Shown one piece after another: positions 1 to 10,193 of a DNA stretch of 64,000 nucleotides. Both the position numbers and the translations under genes were made by a program. The DNA is from Clostridiales bacterium (GTDB lineage: Bacteria; Bacillota; Clostridia; Christensenellales; Aristaeellaceae): positions 62,001-126,000 of the forward strand of contig SVGN01000001.1 in assembly GCA_015056315.1 (NCBI GenBank), given 5' to 3'. The notes beneath the pieces are model-generated. The model was not told where the DNA came from. It saw only the letters and a program-made list of their open reading frames with translations, and did not search any database. Each line of letters begins with the position of its first letter. Position 1 is the first letter of the stretch.

Positions 1-1
1 G

Positions 2-1207
2 AATGCTGTGCTGCCCATTATGGCAGCAGCGGTGCTCACGGCGGAAAAGACTTTTCTGGAGGATTGCCCCTTCCTGAGCGATGTGGGCTATATGGCGGAT
101 ATCCTCAGAACGCTGGGCTGCCGGGTGGCCCGCTCTGGCCGTACGCTGGAGATAGACCCTCAGGGCATGAGCGGCTACGAAATGCCGGATGGGCTGGCGA
201 AAAAGATCCGTTCCTCCATCTTTCTGCTGGGGCCGATCCTGACCCGCTTCCATAAAGCGACGGTCACCTTTCCCGGCGGCTGCGAGATCGGCCTCAGGCC
301 CATCGACCTGCACCTGAGCGGCCTGAGGCAGTTGGGGGTGGAGATCCGGGAGGAGGGCGGTGTCATCCACTGCGATGGCAGGCACATGTGCGCGGGCAGT
401 GTGCATTTCGACTACCCCAGCGTAGGAGCCACCGAAAACGTGATGATGGCTGCCGTTCTTTTGAAGGGGCGCACCGTGCTGACCAATGTGGCCCGGGAGC
501 CGGAGATCGTGGATCTGCAGCAGTTCCTTAACCGTATGGGCGCAAAGGTAAGGGGCGCAGGCTCCCACACCATCGTCGTGGAGGGGGTAAGCAAGCTGCA
601 TGGAGTCTCCTACCGCCCTATGCCCGACCGGATCGTGGCGGGCACCATGCTGGCGGCAGCGGCCATTACCGGCGGTACTGTTCGGTTGGAACGGGTGCCG
701 CTGGAGGATATGCATGCCGTATGCTCCAAGCTCCGGGAAATGGGCTGTGTGCTTACCCATCAGGGCGAGGGGGTCACCCTGCATGCGCCGGAGAAGCTGC
801 GGGCCTTTGCCCAGCTGCAAACACAGCCCCATCCCGGCTTTCCCACCGATATGCAGGCGCAGCTGCTGGCGCTGGCCACACTGGCCTCCGGCACCTCCGT
901 GCTGGTGGAGAATGTATTTGAGAACCGCTACGGGCATGCCGGAGACCTGAACCGCATGGGCGCGGATGTGCTCATCAACGGCCGCACGGCAGTGGTTCGG
1001 GGCGTAAAGGAGCTCTACGGCGCGCAGGTCACCGCCAGAGATCTGCGGGGCGGAGCAGCCCTTGCACTGGCTGCTCTCCGGGCCAACGGCGAAACGGTGA
1101 TCGAGCAGGCGCAGCTCATCGACCGTGGGTATGAAGATCTCGAAGGCGCACTGGCATCTCTGGGGGCAGAGATCCGGCGCGAGACCACCAATAGCGAGTA
1201 CACGTAA
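2..1207 (+). CDS. murA: UDP-N-acetylglucosamine 1-carboxyvinyltransferase MurA (5' end outside window)
   Basis: This cytoplasmic enzyme transfers enolpyruvate from PEP to UDP-GlcNAc, the first committed step of peptidoglycan synthesis. The reading frame is open to the window edge: codons upstream of the first possible start at position 8 give N-A, matching the family's N-terminal NA-x-LPI motif, so roughly 20 residues are missing. The motif PGGCEIGLRPIDLH is present with the catalytic Cys (codon 281-283, equivalent to E. coli Cys115, the fosfomycin target). The two-domain EPSP-synthase fold is covered to the end. It lies 19 bp upstream of divIB in a cell wall/division cluster, which supports murA rather than aroA. 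Confidence 0.96.
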   Translation, partial: NAVLPIMAAAVLTAEKTFLEDCPFLSDVGYMADILRTLGCRVARSGRTLEIDPQGMSGYEMPDGLAKKIRSSIFLLGPILTRFHKATVTFPGGCEIGLRPIDLHLSGLRQLGVEIREEGGVIHCDGRHMCAGSVHFDYPSVGATENVMMAAVLLKGRTVLTNVAREPEIVDLQQFLNRMGAKVRGAGSHTIVVEGVSKLHGVSYRPMPDRIVAGTMLAAAAITGGTVRLERVPLEDMHAVCSKLREMGCVLTHQGEGVTLHAPEKLRAFAQLQTQPHPGFPTDMQAQLLALATLASGTSVLVENVFENRYGHAGDLNRMGADVLINGRTAVVRGVKELYGAQVTARDLRGGAALALAALRANGETVIEQAQLIDRGYEDLEGALASLGAEIRRETTNSEYT

Positions 1208-1226
1208 GAAAGGGAAGGGATGTACG

Positions 1227-2105
1227 ATGACAGACCGCCGCAAGGGCAGCAACCAGAACACCCGGGAGGAGTTTCAGGCTTACAATCAGTATGGCTACAG
1301 CTACTCCCATGATGAGCAGAACAGCGGTGCTGTACAAACACCCGCACCGGCAGAGGCTGCTAAAAAAGCCCGCAGCCGCCGCAGCGGCGGTGTATTCTTC
1401 CGTGTATTTGTCTTTCTCACCCTGCTCACGGTAGGGATCGTGGTGGTGCTCCAGACGGTCTTCCGTCTGGAGGCTGTCTGCGTGATCGGGCACGAGACCC
1501 GCACGGCACAGGAGATCATCAACCTGAGCGGGCTTTCTTACGGGCAGAATATCTTCAGCATCAGCACAGACGATGTACGGGCCAATCTGGAGAAGGATCA
1601 TACCATCATCCTCAAGGATATCCAGATCAAGCACCCCAACCTGGTCTATCTGCAGGTGGAGGAGCGCTACCCCGTGGCCCTGATGCAGTGGCTAGGCGTG
1701 CATTATGTGCTCGACAAGGATGGCCTTGTCATGGAAGAATCCACCGGCACGGAGCTGATCGGCACCATGCCGCTGGTAACGGGCTTTCGCGTATCCAATG
1801 CCCATAAGGGGCAGTTCCTTACCGTAAAGAGCCAGCTGCAGCTGGAGGCCTACAGCCGGCTGATCCAGGAATTGAATCTGCAGAACTACGCAAAGCAGGT
1901 TACGGAGATCCGTCTCAACAATCCGGACAACATCTATCTTGTTACCAGCGAGGGCATCAGTGTACGCGTAGGCAAGCCGGAGGATCTCAAGCGAAAGATC
2001 CAGGCCGTTCGCACGGCCATGAGCTACCTGCGTGCCCTGGATGAGGATGCGGGCGTGCTGGATGTGAACGAACCCACCGATGTAAAATATCGTCCCGATA
2101 ACTAA
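1227..2105 (+). CDS. divIB: Cell division protein FtsQ/DivIB
   Basis: This is a bitopic divisome protein of about 292 residues that links the cytoplasmic ring to septal peptidoglycan synthesis. A Gln/Ser/Arg-rich cytoplasmic tail (about 1-50) is followed by one membrane segment (about 52-72). The extracellular POTRA domain begins FRLEAVCVIGHETRTAQEI, and the FtsQ beta domain follows. The ATG at 1227 was chosen because AGGGAAGGGA lies just upstream at 1211-1220; an in-frame start at 1125 would overlap murA by about 80 bp. FtsQ sequences diverge quickly, so the call rests on the POTRA pattern, topology and position between murA and ftsA/ftsZ. Confidence 0.9.
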   Translation: MTDRRKGSNQNTREEFQAYNQYGYSYSHDEQNSGAVQTPAPAEAAKKARSRRSGGVFFRVFVFLTLLTVGIVVVLQTVFRLEAVCVIGHETRTAQEIINLSGLSYGQNIFSISTDDVRANLEKDHTIILKDIQIKHPNLVYLQVEERYPVALMQWLGVHYVLDKDGLVMEESTGTELIGTMPLVTGFRVSNAHKGQFLTVKSQLQLEAYSRLIQELNLQNYAKQVTEIRLNNPDNIYLVTSEGISVRVGKPEDLKRKIQAVRTAMSYLRALDEDAGVLDVNEPTDVKYRPDN

Positions 2106-2173
2106 AATACCGCTGCGCTCTTGTAACAAATCTCATCAAATCAAGAAAATATGAAAAAAAGCATGGAATATGC

Positions 2174-2202
2174 TTGCGAATTCCAGCTAAAACGGTTACA
2201 AT
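2174..2202 (+). promoter_or_regulatory. Predicted sigma-A promoter for ftsA-ftsZ
   Basis: The -35 TTGCGA (2174-2179) is separated by 17 bp from the -10 TACAAT (2197-2202). It lies in the gap between divIB and ftsA and would give a leader of about 105 nt. Confidence 0.6.
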
Positions 2203-2230
2203 AAATTGTGGTACTTTAGGTACTTGTTTC

Positions 2231-2286
2231 GGCGTGCCCTTTGTGTGTTGGGCACCGTGTCTTTTCAATTGCAGGCGTTGCCTGCA
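2231..2286 (+). promoter_or_regulatory. Structured 5' leader of ftsA (two hairpins)
   Basis: Two inverted repeats lie between the predicted transcription start and ftsA: GTGCCC (2234-2239) pairing with GGGCAC (2250-2255), and TGCAGGC (2270-2276) pairing with GCCTGCA (2280-2286) around a 3-nt loop. The second ends about 15 nt before the ribosome binding site. Neither has a U-tract. I do not recognise a known riboswitch or ribosomal leader. Confidence 0.45.
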
Positions 2287-2316
2287 TCGACTCCTGATGA
2301 ACGGGGAATGCTTGAT

Positions 2317-3510
2317 ATGAAATCTACCATTGCGGCAATTGATTTTGGTACCTCCAAGATTGTTACTCTTGTGGCAGAGATCAGCGGCGGCCAGCGGTGC
2401 GATATTGTCGGCGCGGGCAGCACGCCCTACGATGGCTTTATGGAAGGCGAGTGGAACAACCCCGCTGCACTCAACGATGCCATCATGGCTACCATCACCA
2501 CGGCAGAGCAGCAGGCAAAGCGCAAGGTACGCGAGATCAACGTCGGCGTGCCCGGCGAGTTTACCCGCGTCTATGCCGTTGAGGCCACCGTGCCCATCGA
2601 GGGGATGGATCAGTCCGTTACCGCCCGCCATGTGGAGCAGATCTTTGCCCAGGCGGACAAGCACCTTTCGCCGGTGCGCGGCATCGTGATCCACCGCAGC
2701 CCCGCCTGGTTCATGGTGGATGGCGGCAAGAAGGTGCTGGAGCCCGTAGGCATGAAGGGCTCCGAGCTGAAGGCTCTGGTCAGCTTTGTCGTGGCCGATA
2801 CCTTCTTCCTGGACGATGTTCTGGCCCGTATGCGCGACCTCAATATCACCGTAAGCGGCTTCTTCTCCAGCTCCACCGGCGAAGCGATGCTCTATCTGCC
2901 CCAGGAGGAGAGAGACCGCACCGCCATTTTGATCGATGTGGGCTACCTCTGCACCGATGTGATGGCCGTAGAGGGCGATGCCGTCATTTTCCAGAAGACC
3001 CTGCCCGTGGGCGGCGGCCACATCACCGTGGATGTGGCAAGCGGTCTGCAGATCAACATGGAGCAGGCCGAGCAGATCAAGCGCGAGTATGTATACGGCA
3101 TCTCCGCCATTTCCCAGAGCTACACCGCCACCACCGGCGAGGCCGCTAAGAGCCAGACCTTCTCTCAGGAGCAGGTAGCCGAGGTGCTGGAGCCCCGTGT
3201 GGATGAGATCGCCGATATGATCAGCCAGTGCATCGAAGACAGCGGCATCAAGCTGGGCAACTGGTCCAATATCTACCTCACCGGCGGCGGCCTGTGCCTC
3301 AACCGCGGCGGTAAGGATTACCTCTCCGCTCGCCTGAACCGCCCCGTACGCGATACCGTTAAGCGCACGGTAAAGCTTTCCAGCCCCGTATATGCCAGCG
3401 CCATGGGCCTTCTGGACCTGATCGCCGACACCATCGAGGCACATACGTCCCCTGCCGGCGGCATCGGCGGCGGCGTAAAGGAGTTTTTCAAGAGCCTGCT
3501 GGGCGGCTGA
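2317..3510 (+). CDS. ftsA: Cell division protein FtsA
   Basis: This actin-like ATPase of about 397 residues tethers FtsZ filaments to the membrane. It begins STIAAIDFGTSKI, the phosphate-1 loop of the actin/Hsp70 fold. It has the 1C-type subdomain around GVPGEFTRVYAVEA, and a phosphate-2 loop near ILIDVGYLCTDV. The adenosine loop is NIYLTGGGLCL. The C-terminus, KEFFKSLLGG, fits an amphipathic membrane-targeting helix. The ATG at 2317 is preferred over the one at 2308 because the ACGGGGA ribosome binding site ends at 2307. It lies 51 bp upstream of ftsZ. Confidence 0.93.
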   Translation: MKSTIAAIDFGTSKIVTLVAEISGGQRCDIVGAGSTPYDGFMEGEWNNPAALNDAIMATITTAEQQAKRKVREINVGVPGEFTRVYAVEATVPIEGMDQSVTARHVEQIFAQADKHLSPVRGIVIHRSPAWFMVDGGKKVLEPVGMKGSELKALVSFVVADTFFLDDVLARMRDLNITVSGFFSSSTGEAMLYLPQEERDRTAILIDVGYLCTDVMAVEGDAVIFQKTLPVGGGHITVDVASGLQINMEQAEQIKREYVYGISAISQSYTATTGEAAKSQTFSQEQVAEVLEPRVDEIADMISQCIEDSGIKLGNWSNIYLTGGGLCLNRGGKDYLSARLNRPVRDTVKRTVKLSSPVYASAMGLLDLIADTIEAHTSPAGGIGGGVKEFFKSLLGG

Positions 3511-3561
3511 TCGCTGCCGCATTTCCATACAGCTGTGAATGTGTAACAAGGAGGATGCAAC

Positions 3562-5100
<1,539 letters not shown>

Positions 5101-5111
5101 CAATGTATATA

Positions 5112-5145
5112 GGGCAGCCTTCCGTAACGGAGGGCTGTCTTTTTT
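5112..5145 (+). terminator. Rho-independent terminator of ftsZ
   Basis: A stem of about 12 bp (GGCAGCCTTCCG with CGGAGGGCTGTC, one wobble, 3-nt loop) is followed by a T6 run. Confidence 0.9.
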
Positions 5146-5246
5146 ACGTCTGTCCAAAAGCGAGCTTTGCCAACAACGGTAGCAGCGCTTCTATTCCCCC
5201 TGCCAAACCCATACATTCTCCTATCCGGTAATAAGGGGGAGTGGGT

Positions 5247-6257
5247 ATGGGGCCCTGTGTACAATATGCGGTCATGTTTCTGGGGTCGGTCATCGGTGCA
5301 GGCTTTGCCTCCGGGCGGGAGGTAGTCAGCTTTTTTTCTGTATACGGCAGCCACTCCTGGGGGCTGATCCTGCTCACTGCCGCAACAACAACTGCGCTTT
5401 GCTGCTTGTGTCTGCGGCGGGCGGGCACCACCGGGGCCTGCCGGTGGTGCGCCATCTACCCGGGGCGGCGGAGTCGCTGCCTTGCCGAGGGGAGCGTATT
5501 GCTTTTGCAGGCATTCATGGGCGGCTCTATGCTCTCCGCGGGCGGACACATCGCAGCCTTGTGCCTGCCTCTGCATGGCGCATATGTATTGGGTGTGGCG
5601 GCAACCATAGTCTTGGCATTGGCGCTTGGACATGCCGATCTGCGGCCTATGACGTATCTCAGCAGCCTGTTGACGGTCTGTTTCGTGCTCGCTGTGCTTG
5701 CGGTACTTGTTTTCGACCGGGGCGAGCGCATCGCTGCGCTTCCGCAAAGCATGGCTTTGCCTACTGCAGCAGAAGGGGCTTTCCGGGCGGTGGCGTACGC
5801 AGCGCTGAATCTGGCGGTATCCATCGGCTTGGTCTGCCGCTGCGGAGGCAGCTCCTGCCGTGTGTCCTGCCGATGCTCGGTGCTGTTTGGCTTCGGGCTG
5901 GCAGGGCTTTTGTTTGTGAGCAACTTCCTCTATCTGAAGCATCCTGAGCTGCATGGCAGCACATTTCCGCTGGTGGCGCTGCTGGCTCGCTTTGGCAAAG
6001 CAGGCTATCTCATCAGTCTTCTGATGATGTATCTGGCCATTCTGACCACGCTTTCGGCGGGGCTGTATGCGCTGCGCACAGGCTTGGAAGCCCATCTCAC
6101 CCGATCTGCCTCCCTTTTGCTGACGGTGCTCTTGCCGCTGGCGGTTTCCTGCGCCGGCTTCGAAAACATGGTGGATAGCTGGTATGCGCCTGTGGGACTT
6201 CTGTGCCTGGGGTCGGTTTTTGTACCGCTTTTTGCTCCCGGGCGAAAAATTTCGTAA
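5247..6257 (+). CDS. YkvI-family polytopic membrane protein (COG3949-like)
   Basis: This is a polytopic inner-membrane protein of about 336 residues with roughly ten hydrophobic segments and almost no soluble domain. The N-terminal motif GSVIGAGFASGREVVSFF matches the YkvI family, whose members resemble LeuT-fold transporters; the substrate is unknown. The ATG at 5247 was chosen because AAGGGGGA (5233-5240) ends 6 bp upstream; GTG 5241 abuts that site. It stands alone between the ftsZ terminator and the maltose phosphorylase promoter. Family assignment is good; a transport role is inference. Confidence 0.75.
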   Translation: MGPCVQYAVMFLGSVIGAGFASGREVVSFFSVYGSHSWGLILLTAATTTALCCLCLRRAGTTGACRWCAIYPGRRSRCLAEGSVLLLQAFMGGSMLSAGGHIAALCLPLHGAYVLGVAATIVLALALGHADLRPMTYLSSLLTVCFVLAVLAVLVFDRGERIAALPQSMALPTAAEGAFRAVAYAALNLAVSIGLVCRCGGSSCRVSCRCSVLFGFGLAGLLFVSNFLYLKHPELHGSTFPLVALLARFGKAGYLISLLMMYLAILTTLSAGLYALRTGLEAHLTRSASLLLTVLLPLAVSCAGFENMVDSWYAPVGLLCLGSVFVPLFAPGRKIS

Positions 6258-6264
6258 ATTTTTC

Positions 6265-6293
6265 TTGACAACTGCGCCTCAATCCTGTACCAT
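6265..6293 (+). promoter_or_regulatory. Predicted promoter of maltose phosphorylase gene
   Basis: A consensus -35 TTGACA (6265-6270) and -10 TACCAT (6288-6293) are 17 bp apart, about 38 bp before the start codon. CATAAT at 6294 is an alternative -10 with poorer spacing. Confidence 0.6.
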
Positions 6294-6331
6294 CATAATA
6301 CAAACGATTGCACATGAAAGGGGAATACTGC

Positions 6332-8590
6332 ATGAGCTATCAGATCCATCCCTGGAAGGTCGTGGAGACCTCTCTGGATAAGAAACGTATGCGTTTGTCC
6401 GAAAGCCTTACCTCCACCGGTAACGGCTATATGGGCATGCGCGGCAATTTTGAAGAGGATTACAGCGGCGATACCCATCTCGGCACCTATATCGGCGGTG
6501 TGTGGTTCCCGGATAAGACCCGCGTAGGCTGGTGGAAGAACGGCTATCCCCGTTATTTCGGTAAGGCCATCAACTGCGTGCGTATGAACGGCATCCATGT
6601 GGAGATCAACGATCAGCCGCTGGATCTGGCTAAGGCGGATGTGGTGGATTACTACCGGGAGCTGGATATGCAGACCGGTATTTTCCTGCGCCGCTTCACC
6701 GTCTGGACGCCCGACGGTAAGGTGACCGTAGAGGCCGAGCGCTTTGTTTCTCTTGCACAGAAAGAGCTTTTGGCCATTTCTTATTCCGTCACCCCGGAAA
6801 ACGATGCCAAGGTGATCCTGCGCCCCTATCTGGATGCCAACGTAAAGAATCTGGACAGCAACTACGAAGAGACCTTCTGGGAGATGCTCCAGGAGGAGGG
6901 CACTGAGGATGCACTGGCCCTGCTTGCCCGCACCAAGCCCAACCCCTTTGATGCGCCCCGCTTTACCGTAGCCGCCGCCATGAGCTGCTGGGCCGACGGT
7001 CTGGAGATGATGGACCGCCGCCTGGAGGAAGGTTATGTGGAGAAGACCTACGGCGGCATGGTACCCGCCGGCGAAAAGGTCACGCTGGAAAAGTATGTGC
7101 TCGTCTTTACCGACCGGGATTGGGAGGATAACCTGATCATTACCATGGCACTGAAGGCCGCCGCCCGTGCCCGCGAGGTGGGCTATGCCGACCTGCGCAA
7201 GGAGCACGCCGATACCTGGAAGCAGCGCTGGGCCTCCTGCGATGTTACCGTGAAAGGCGACGATGCAGCCCAGCAGGGCATCCGCTTCAACCTGTTCCAG
7301 CTGCTCAGCACCTTCACCGGCGACGATGCCCGCCTGAACATCGGCCCCAAGGGCTTCACCGGCGAGAAATACGGCGGTGCCACCTACTGGGATACCGAAG
7401 CCTACTGCCTCTCTGTTTACATGGCAGTAGCCGGGCAGGATGTTGCCCGTCAGCTGCTTATGTATCGCTACCTGCAGCTGGATGGCGCTTACTTCAACGC
7501 GCAGCAGCAGGGCCTGAAGGGCGCGCTGTACCCCATGGTCACCTTTACGGGCATCGAGTGCCACAACGAGTGGGAGATCACCTTTGAGGAGATCCACCGC
7601 AACGGTGCCATTGCCCATGCCATCTTCAACTACACCACCTACACCGGCGATGAGACCTACATCCGCAACGAAGGCCTGGATGTGCTCTGCGGCATCGCCC
7701 GCTTCTATACTGATCGTACCCATTTCTCCAAGCGCAAGGGTCAGTACATGATCCACGGCGTTACCGGCCCCAATGAGTACGAGAACAATGTAAACAACAA
7801 CTGGTACACCAACCGCATCGCTGCCTGGAGCATCGGCTACTTCTGCGATTGGGCCGAGAAGGTGGATGAAGCCCGCCGGGAGAAGCTGGGCATCACCGCA
7901 GAGGAGATCGCCCATATGCGCGATGTGGTAGCCAATATGTACTACCCCACCGACGAGGAGCTGGGCATTTTCGTCCAGCACGATACCTTCCTGGATAAGG
8001 AGCTGATGAGCGCCGCCGAGCTGCCTGCCGATCAGCGCCCCATCAACCAGCATTGGTCGTGGGATCACATCCTGCGCAGCTGCTTCATCAAGCAGGCGGA
8101 TGTGCTGCAGGGTCTCTACTTCCTCAACCACCTCTACAGCAAGGACGAGATAAAGCGCAACTTCGATTTCTACGAGCCCATGACCGTGCACGAGAGCAGC
8201 CTGTCTCCCTGCGTGCACAGCATTCTGGCGGCCCAGCTGGGCTACCATGAAAAGGCTGTGGAAATGTACCAGCGCACCGCCCGTCTGGATCTGGACAACA
8301 TCAACAACGATACCGAGGATGGTCTCCACATCACCAGCATGGCAGGCAGCTGGCTGGCCATGGCCCATGGCTTTGCCGGTATGCGCACGGTGGATGGTCT
8401 CTCCCTTGCGCCCTTCCTGCCTGAGGCATGGGAAGGCTACGGCTTCCAGTTCAACTACCGCGGCCGCATCCTGAGGCTGGATGTGGATCAGCAGCAGGCC
8501 TGCGTCAAGCTGCTCTCCGGCGAGCCGCTGGAGCTGACCCTCTGCGGCGAGAAGCTCACCCTTACCGAGCAGATCGTTCATACCTTCTGA
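6332..8590 (+). CDS. Maltose phosphorylase (glycoside hydrolase family 65)
   Basis: This is an inverting disaccharide phosphorylase of about 752 residues. Family members convert maltose (or kojibiose/trehalose) plus phosphate to beta-glucose 1-phosphate and glucose. The N-terminal beta-sandwich contains NGYMGMRGNFEE. The (alpha/alpha)6 barrel carries the general acid Glu482 within VTGPNEYENNVNNNWYTN, the block that is nearly invariant in maltose phosphorylases (Lactobacillus brevis Glu487). Start 6332 follows GAAAGGGGAA. No sugar transporter or phosphoglucomutase is adjacent. Substrate choice within GH65 is inferred from that block only. Confidence 0.88.
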   Translation: MSYQIHPWKVVETSLDKKRMRLSESLTSTGNGYMGMRGNFEEDYSGDTHLGTYIGGVWFPDKTRVGWWKNGYPRYFGKAINCVRMNGIHVEINDQPLDLAKADVVDYYRELDMQTGIFLRRFTVWTPDGKVTVEAERFVSLAQKELLAISYSVTPENDAKVILRPYLDANVKNLDSNYEETFWEMLQEEGTEDALALLARTKPNPFDAPRFTVAAAMSCWADGLEMMDRRLEEGYVEKTYGGMVPAGEKVTLEKYVLVFTDRDWEDNLIITMALKAAARAREVGYADLRKEHADTWKQRWASCDVTVKGDDAAQQGIRFNLFQLLSTFTGDDARLNIGPKGFTGEKYGGATYWDTEAYCLSVYMAVAGQDVARQLLMYRYLQLDGAYFNAQQQGLKGALYPMVTFTGIECHNEWEITFEEIHRNGAIAHAIFNYTTYTGDETYIRNEGLDVLCGIARFYTDRTHFSKRKGQYMIHGVTGPNEYENNVNNNWYTNRIAAWSIGYFCDWAEKVDEARREKLGITAEEIAHMRDVVANMYYPTDEELGIFVQHDTFLDKELMSAAELPADQRPINQHWSWDHILRSCFIKQADVLQGLYFLNHLYSKDEIKRNFDFYEPMTVHESSLSPCVHSILAAQLGYHEKAVEMYQRTARLDLDNINNDTEDGLHITSMAGSWLAMAHGFAGMRTVDGLSLAPFLPEAWEGYGFQFNYRGRILRLDVDQQQACVKLLSGEPLELTLCGEKLTLTEQIVHTF

Positions 8591-8611
8591 GCCTCATAAC
8601 GAACCTAACCG

Positions 8612-8654
8612 CACCTCCCGCATAGGATGCTTCAACGGCATCATGCGGGAGGTG
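8612..8654 (+). promoter_or_regulatory. Long hairpin covering the dpaA ribosome binding site
   Basis: A 12-bp perfect inverted repeat, CACCTCCCGCAT (8612-8623) with ATGCGGGAGGTG (8643-8654), encloses a second 5-bp repeat, GATGC (8626-8630) with GCATC (8638-8642). The 3' arm contains the GGGAGGTG that serves dpaA. TTTT follows two bases later, so it may also terminate maltose phosphorylase transcription. Confidence 0.75.
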
Positions 8655-8660
8655 TTTTGG

Positions 8661-9494
8661 TTGAAGCTGGCGGTGATAGGCAGCGATGCCAGAATGGAAA
8701 TGACGGCCCGGCTGCTGGCGGCGGAAGGCTGCGAAGCGAAACTGCTGTCGGCAGCAGGCACGGATGACTGGCAGGATACATTGAGAGCAGCGGATGGTCT
8801 TCTGCTGCCATACCCCTGGTCGGTACGGGATGGCAAGGTGCCCGGTTGGCAGCATGGGGGAGTGGAGGCGCTGCTCCGGTTGCTGCCGAGGGGAGCGCTG
8901 CTTATGGCGGGCATGGGCTTAGTTGGCACGGAGGCAGAACGGCTGGCAGGGGAGATGGGGCACAGGCTCCGGTATTATGCAGAGGATGCTGCTTTTGCCG
9001 GGCGGAACGCCGAGATCTCTGCCGAAGCGGCGATCTGCGCAGCCATGAGCCGCACCGGCTGTATGCTGGATGAGCAGCGGGTTCTCCTGATGGGCTACGG
9101 GCTTTTTGGCAAAGCCATCGCGTGGCGGCTGGGGGCGCTTGGCGCAAAGGTATGGGTCGCCGCCCGGAGGAAGAGGCAGCGCAGGGAGGCGGCTGCTGAC
9201 GGCTTCGTTCCCGTTCCGTTGGAAGGGATATCTGCACTGGCACCGGGCATCGATCTGGTACTGAACACCATTCCGGCGGTGGTGCTGGGCAGGCAGGAGC
9301 TGAGCTTCTTTCCGGAGCATACCATTTTTCTGGAGCTGGCAAGCCCACCCTATGGCATCGATCTGAGCGCAGCCGCCGAAGCGGGATGCAATGTTTCGGT
9401 GCTGCCCGGTCTGCCCGCTGCGTATGCACCCCTTTCCGCAGCCCGCGCGCTGAAAAACGCCGTGCTTCGTCAATGCAAGGAGGAAGGAAAATGA
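8661..9494 (+). CDS. dpaA: Dipicolinate synthase subunit A (SpoVFA)
   Basis: With DpaB this oxidises dihydroxy-tetrahydrodipicolinate to dipicolinic acid in the mother cell; calcium dipicolinate then loads the spore core. The product is about 277 residues with an N-terminal domain beginning LKLAVIGSDARMEM. A Rossmann NAD(P) site follows at LLMGYGLFGKAIAWRLGALG. A TTG start at 8661 is proposed because GGGAGGTG ends at 8654; the ATG at 8643 would lie inside the hairpin and upstream of that site. It overlaps dpaB by 4 bp (ATGA), indicating translational coupling. The pair is strong evidence for endospore formation. Confidence 0.88.
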   Translation: MKLAVIGSDARMEMTARLLAAEGCEAKLLSAAGTDDWQDTLRAADGLLLPYPWSVRDGKVPGWQHGGVEALLRLLPRGALLMAGMGLVGTEAERLAGEMGHRLRYYAEDAAFAGRNAEISAEAAICAAMSRTGCMLDEQRVLLMGYGLFGKAIAWRLGALGAKVWVAARRKRQRREAAADGFVPVPLEGISALAPGIDLVLNTIPAVVLGRQELSFFPEHTIFLELASPPYGIDLSAAAEAGCNVSVLPGLPAAYAPLSAARALKNAVLRQCKEEGK

Positions 9495-10081
9495 AAAAAA
9501 CCTCGGTTGGCTTTGCCATGACCGGTTCGTTTTGCACCTTTGAGGCTGTACTGGAGCAGATGCGCGAGCTGGTTCGCAGGGATTACGATGTGCTGCCGGT
9601 GCTGTCCTTCAATGCAGCCCGGTTGGATACCCGCTTTATGGAGGCAGCCTCTCTGCACAGCGAGCTGAAGAAGATCACCGGCAAAGAGCCTATCGAGACA
9701 CTGCAGGCTGCCGAGCCCATCGGCCCCAAAAAGATGACGGATGTGTATCTGATCGCCCCTGCTACAGGCAATACCCTTGCCAAGCTGGTCAACGGTATCT
9801 TCGATACCCCCGCCTTGCTAGGCGCTAAGAGCCACCTGAGAAACGACAGGCCGCTGGTGCTGGCCGTCTCCACCAATGATGCCCTCGGCACGGCGGCGCA
9901 GAACATCGGCAGGCTGATGGTATGGAGAAATGTATACTTCGTCCCCTTCCGGCAGGATGATGCCCTTCGGAAGCCACGTTCGCTGGTGGCGGATTTTTCG
10001 CTGATCCCCAAGACGGTACAGAGCGCTCTTTGCGGGCTGCAGCTGCAGCCCATGACGGCAGCTCCACAGGGGATGGCATGA
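9491..10081 (+). CDS. dpaB: Dipicolinate synthase subunit B (SpoVFB)
   Basis: This is a flavoprotein-type subunit of about 196 residues that completes dipicolinate synthase. It shows the family signatures VGFAMTGSFCTFE near the N-terminus, EPIGPKKMTDVYLIAPATGN in the middle and LVLAVSTNDALG plus NVYFVPFRQDDA towards the end. These resemble HFCD-family flavoproteins. AAGGAGGAAGG at 9477-9487 sets the start. The gene is followed by an independent promoter, so dpaAB appears to be a two-gene unit. Confidence 0.93.
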   Translation: MKKTSVGFAMTGSFCTFEAVLEQMRELVRRDYDVLPVLSFNAARLDTRFMEAASLHSELKKITGKEPIETLQAAEPIGPKKMTDVYLIAPATGNTLAKLVNGIFDTPALLGAKSHLRNDRPLVLAVSTNDALGTAAQNIGRLMVWRNVYFVPFRQDDALRKPRSLVADFSLIPKTVQSALCGLQLQPMTAAPQGMA

Positions 10082-10130
10082 TTACTGCCGGTTGACGCTC
10101 GTTCTGGTGTACGAATATTTTGTAACAATC

Positions 10131-10159
10131 TTGCAACAGAAAAGTTTTTGTTGTATGAT
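10131..10159 (+). promoter_or_regulatory. Predicted promoter of the DUF3298-type gene
   Basis: The -35 TTGCAA (10131-10136), a 17-bp spacer and the -10 TATGAT (10154-10159) lie 35 bp before the start codon. Confidence 0.65.
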
Positions 10160-10193
10160 AAATAGTGAATAAATTGCAAAAGGAGTGTTCGGT

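Noticed and set aside
6293-8581. A 762-codon minus-strand frame opposite maltose phosphorylase
   Set aside because: Antisense shadow of a confident GH65 gene; no family resemblance.
8600-8630. A sigma-K or sigma-E promoter (CATA element) before dpaA
   Set aside because: A CATA is present inside the hairpin, but no convincing -35 partner at the right spacing; not strong enough to annotate.
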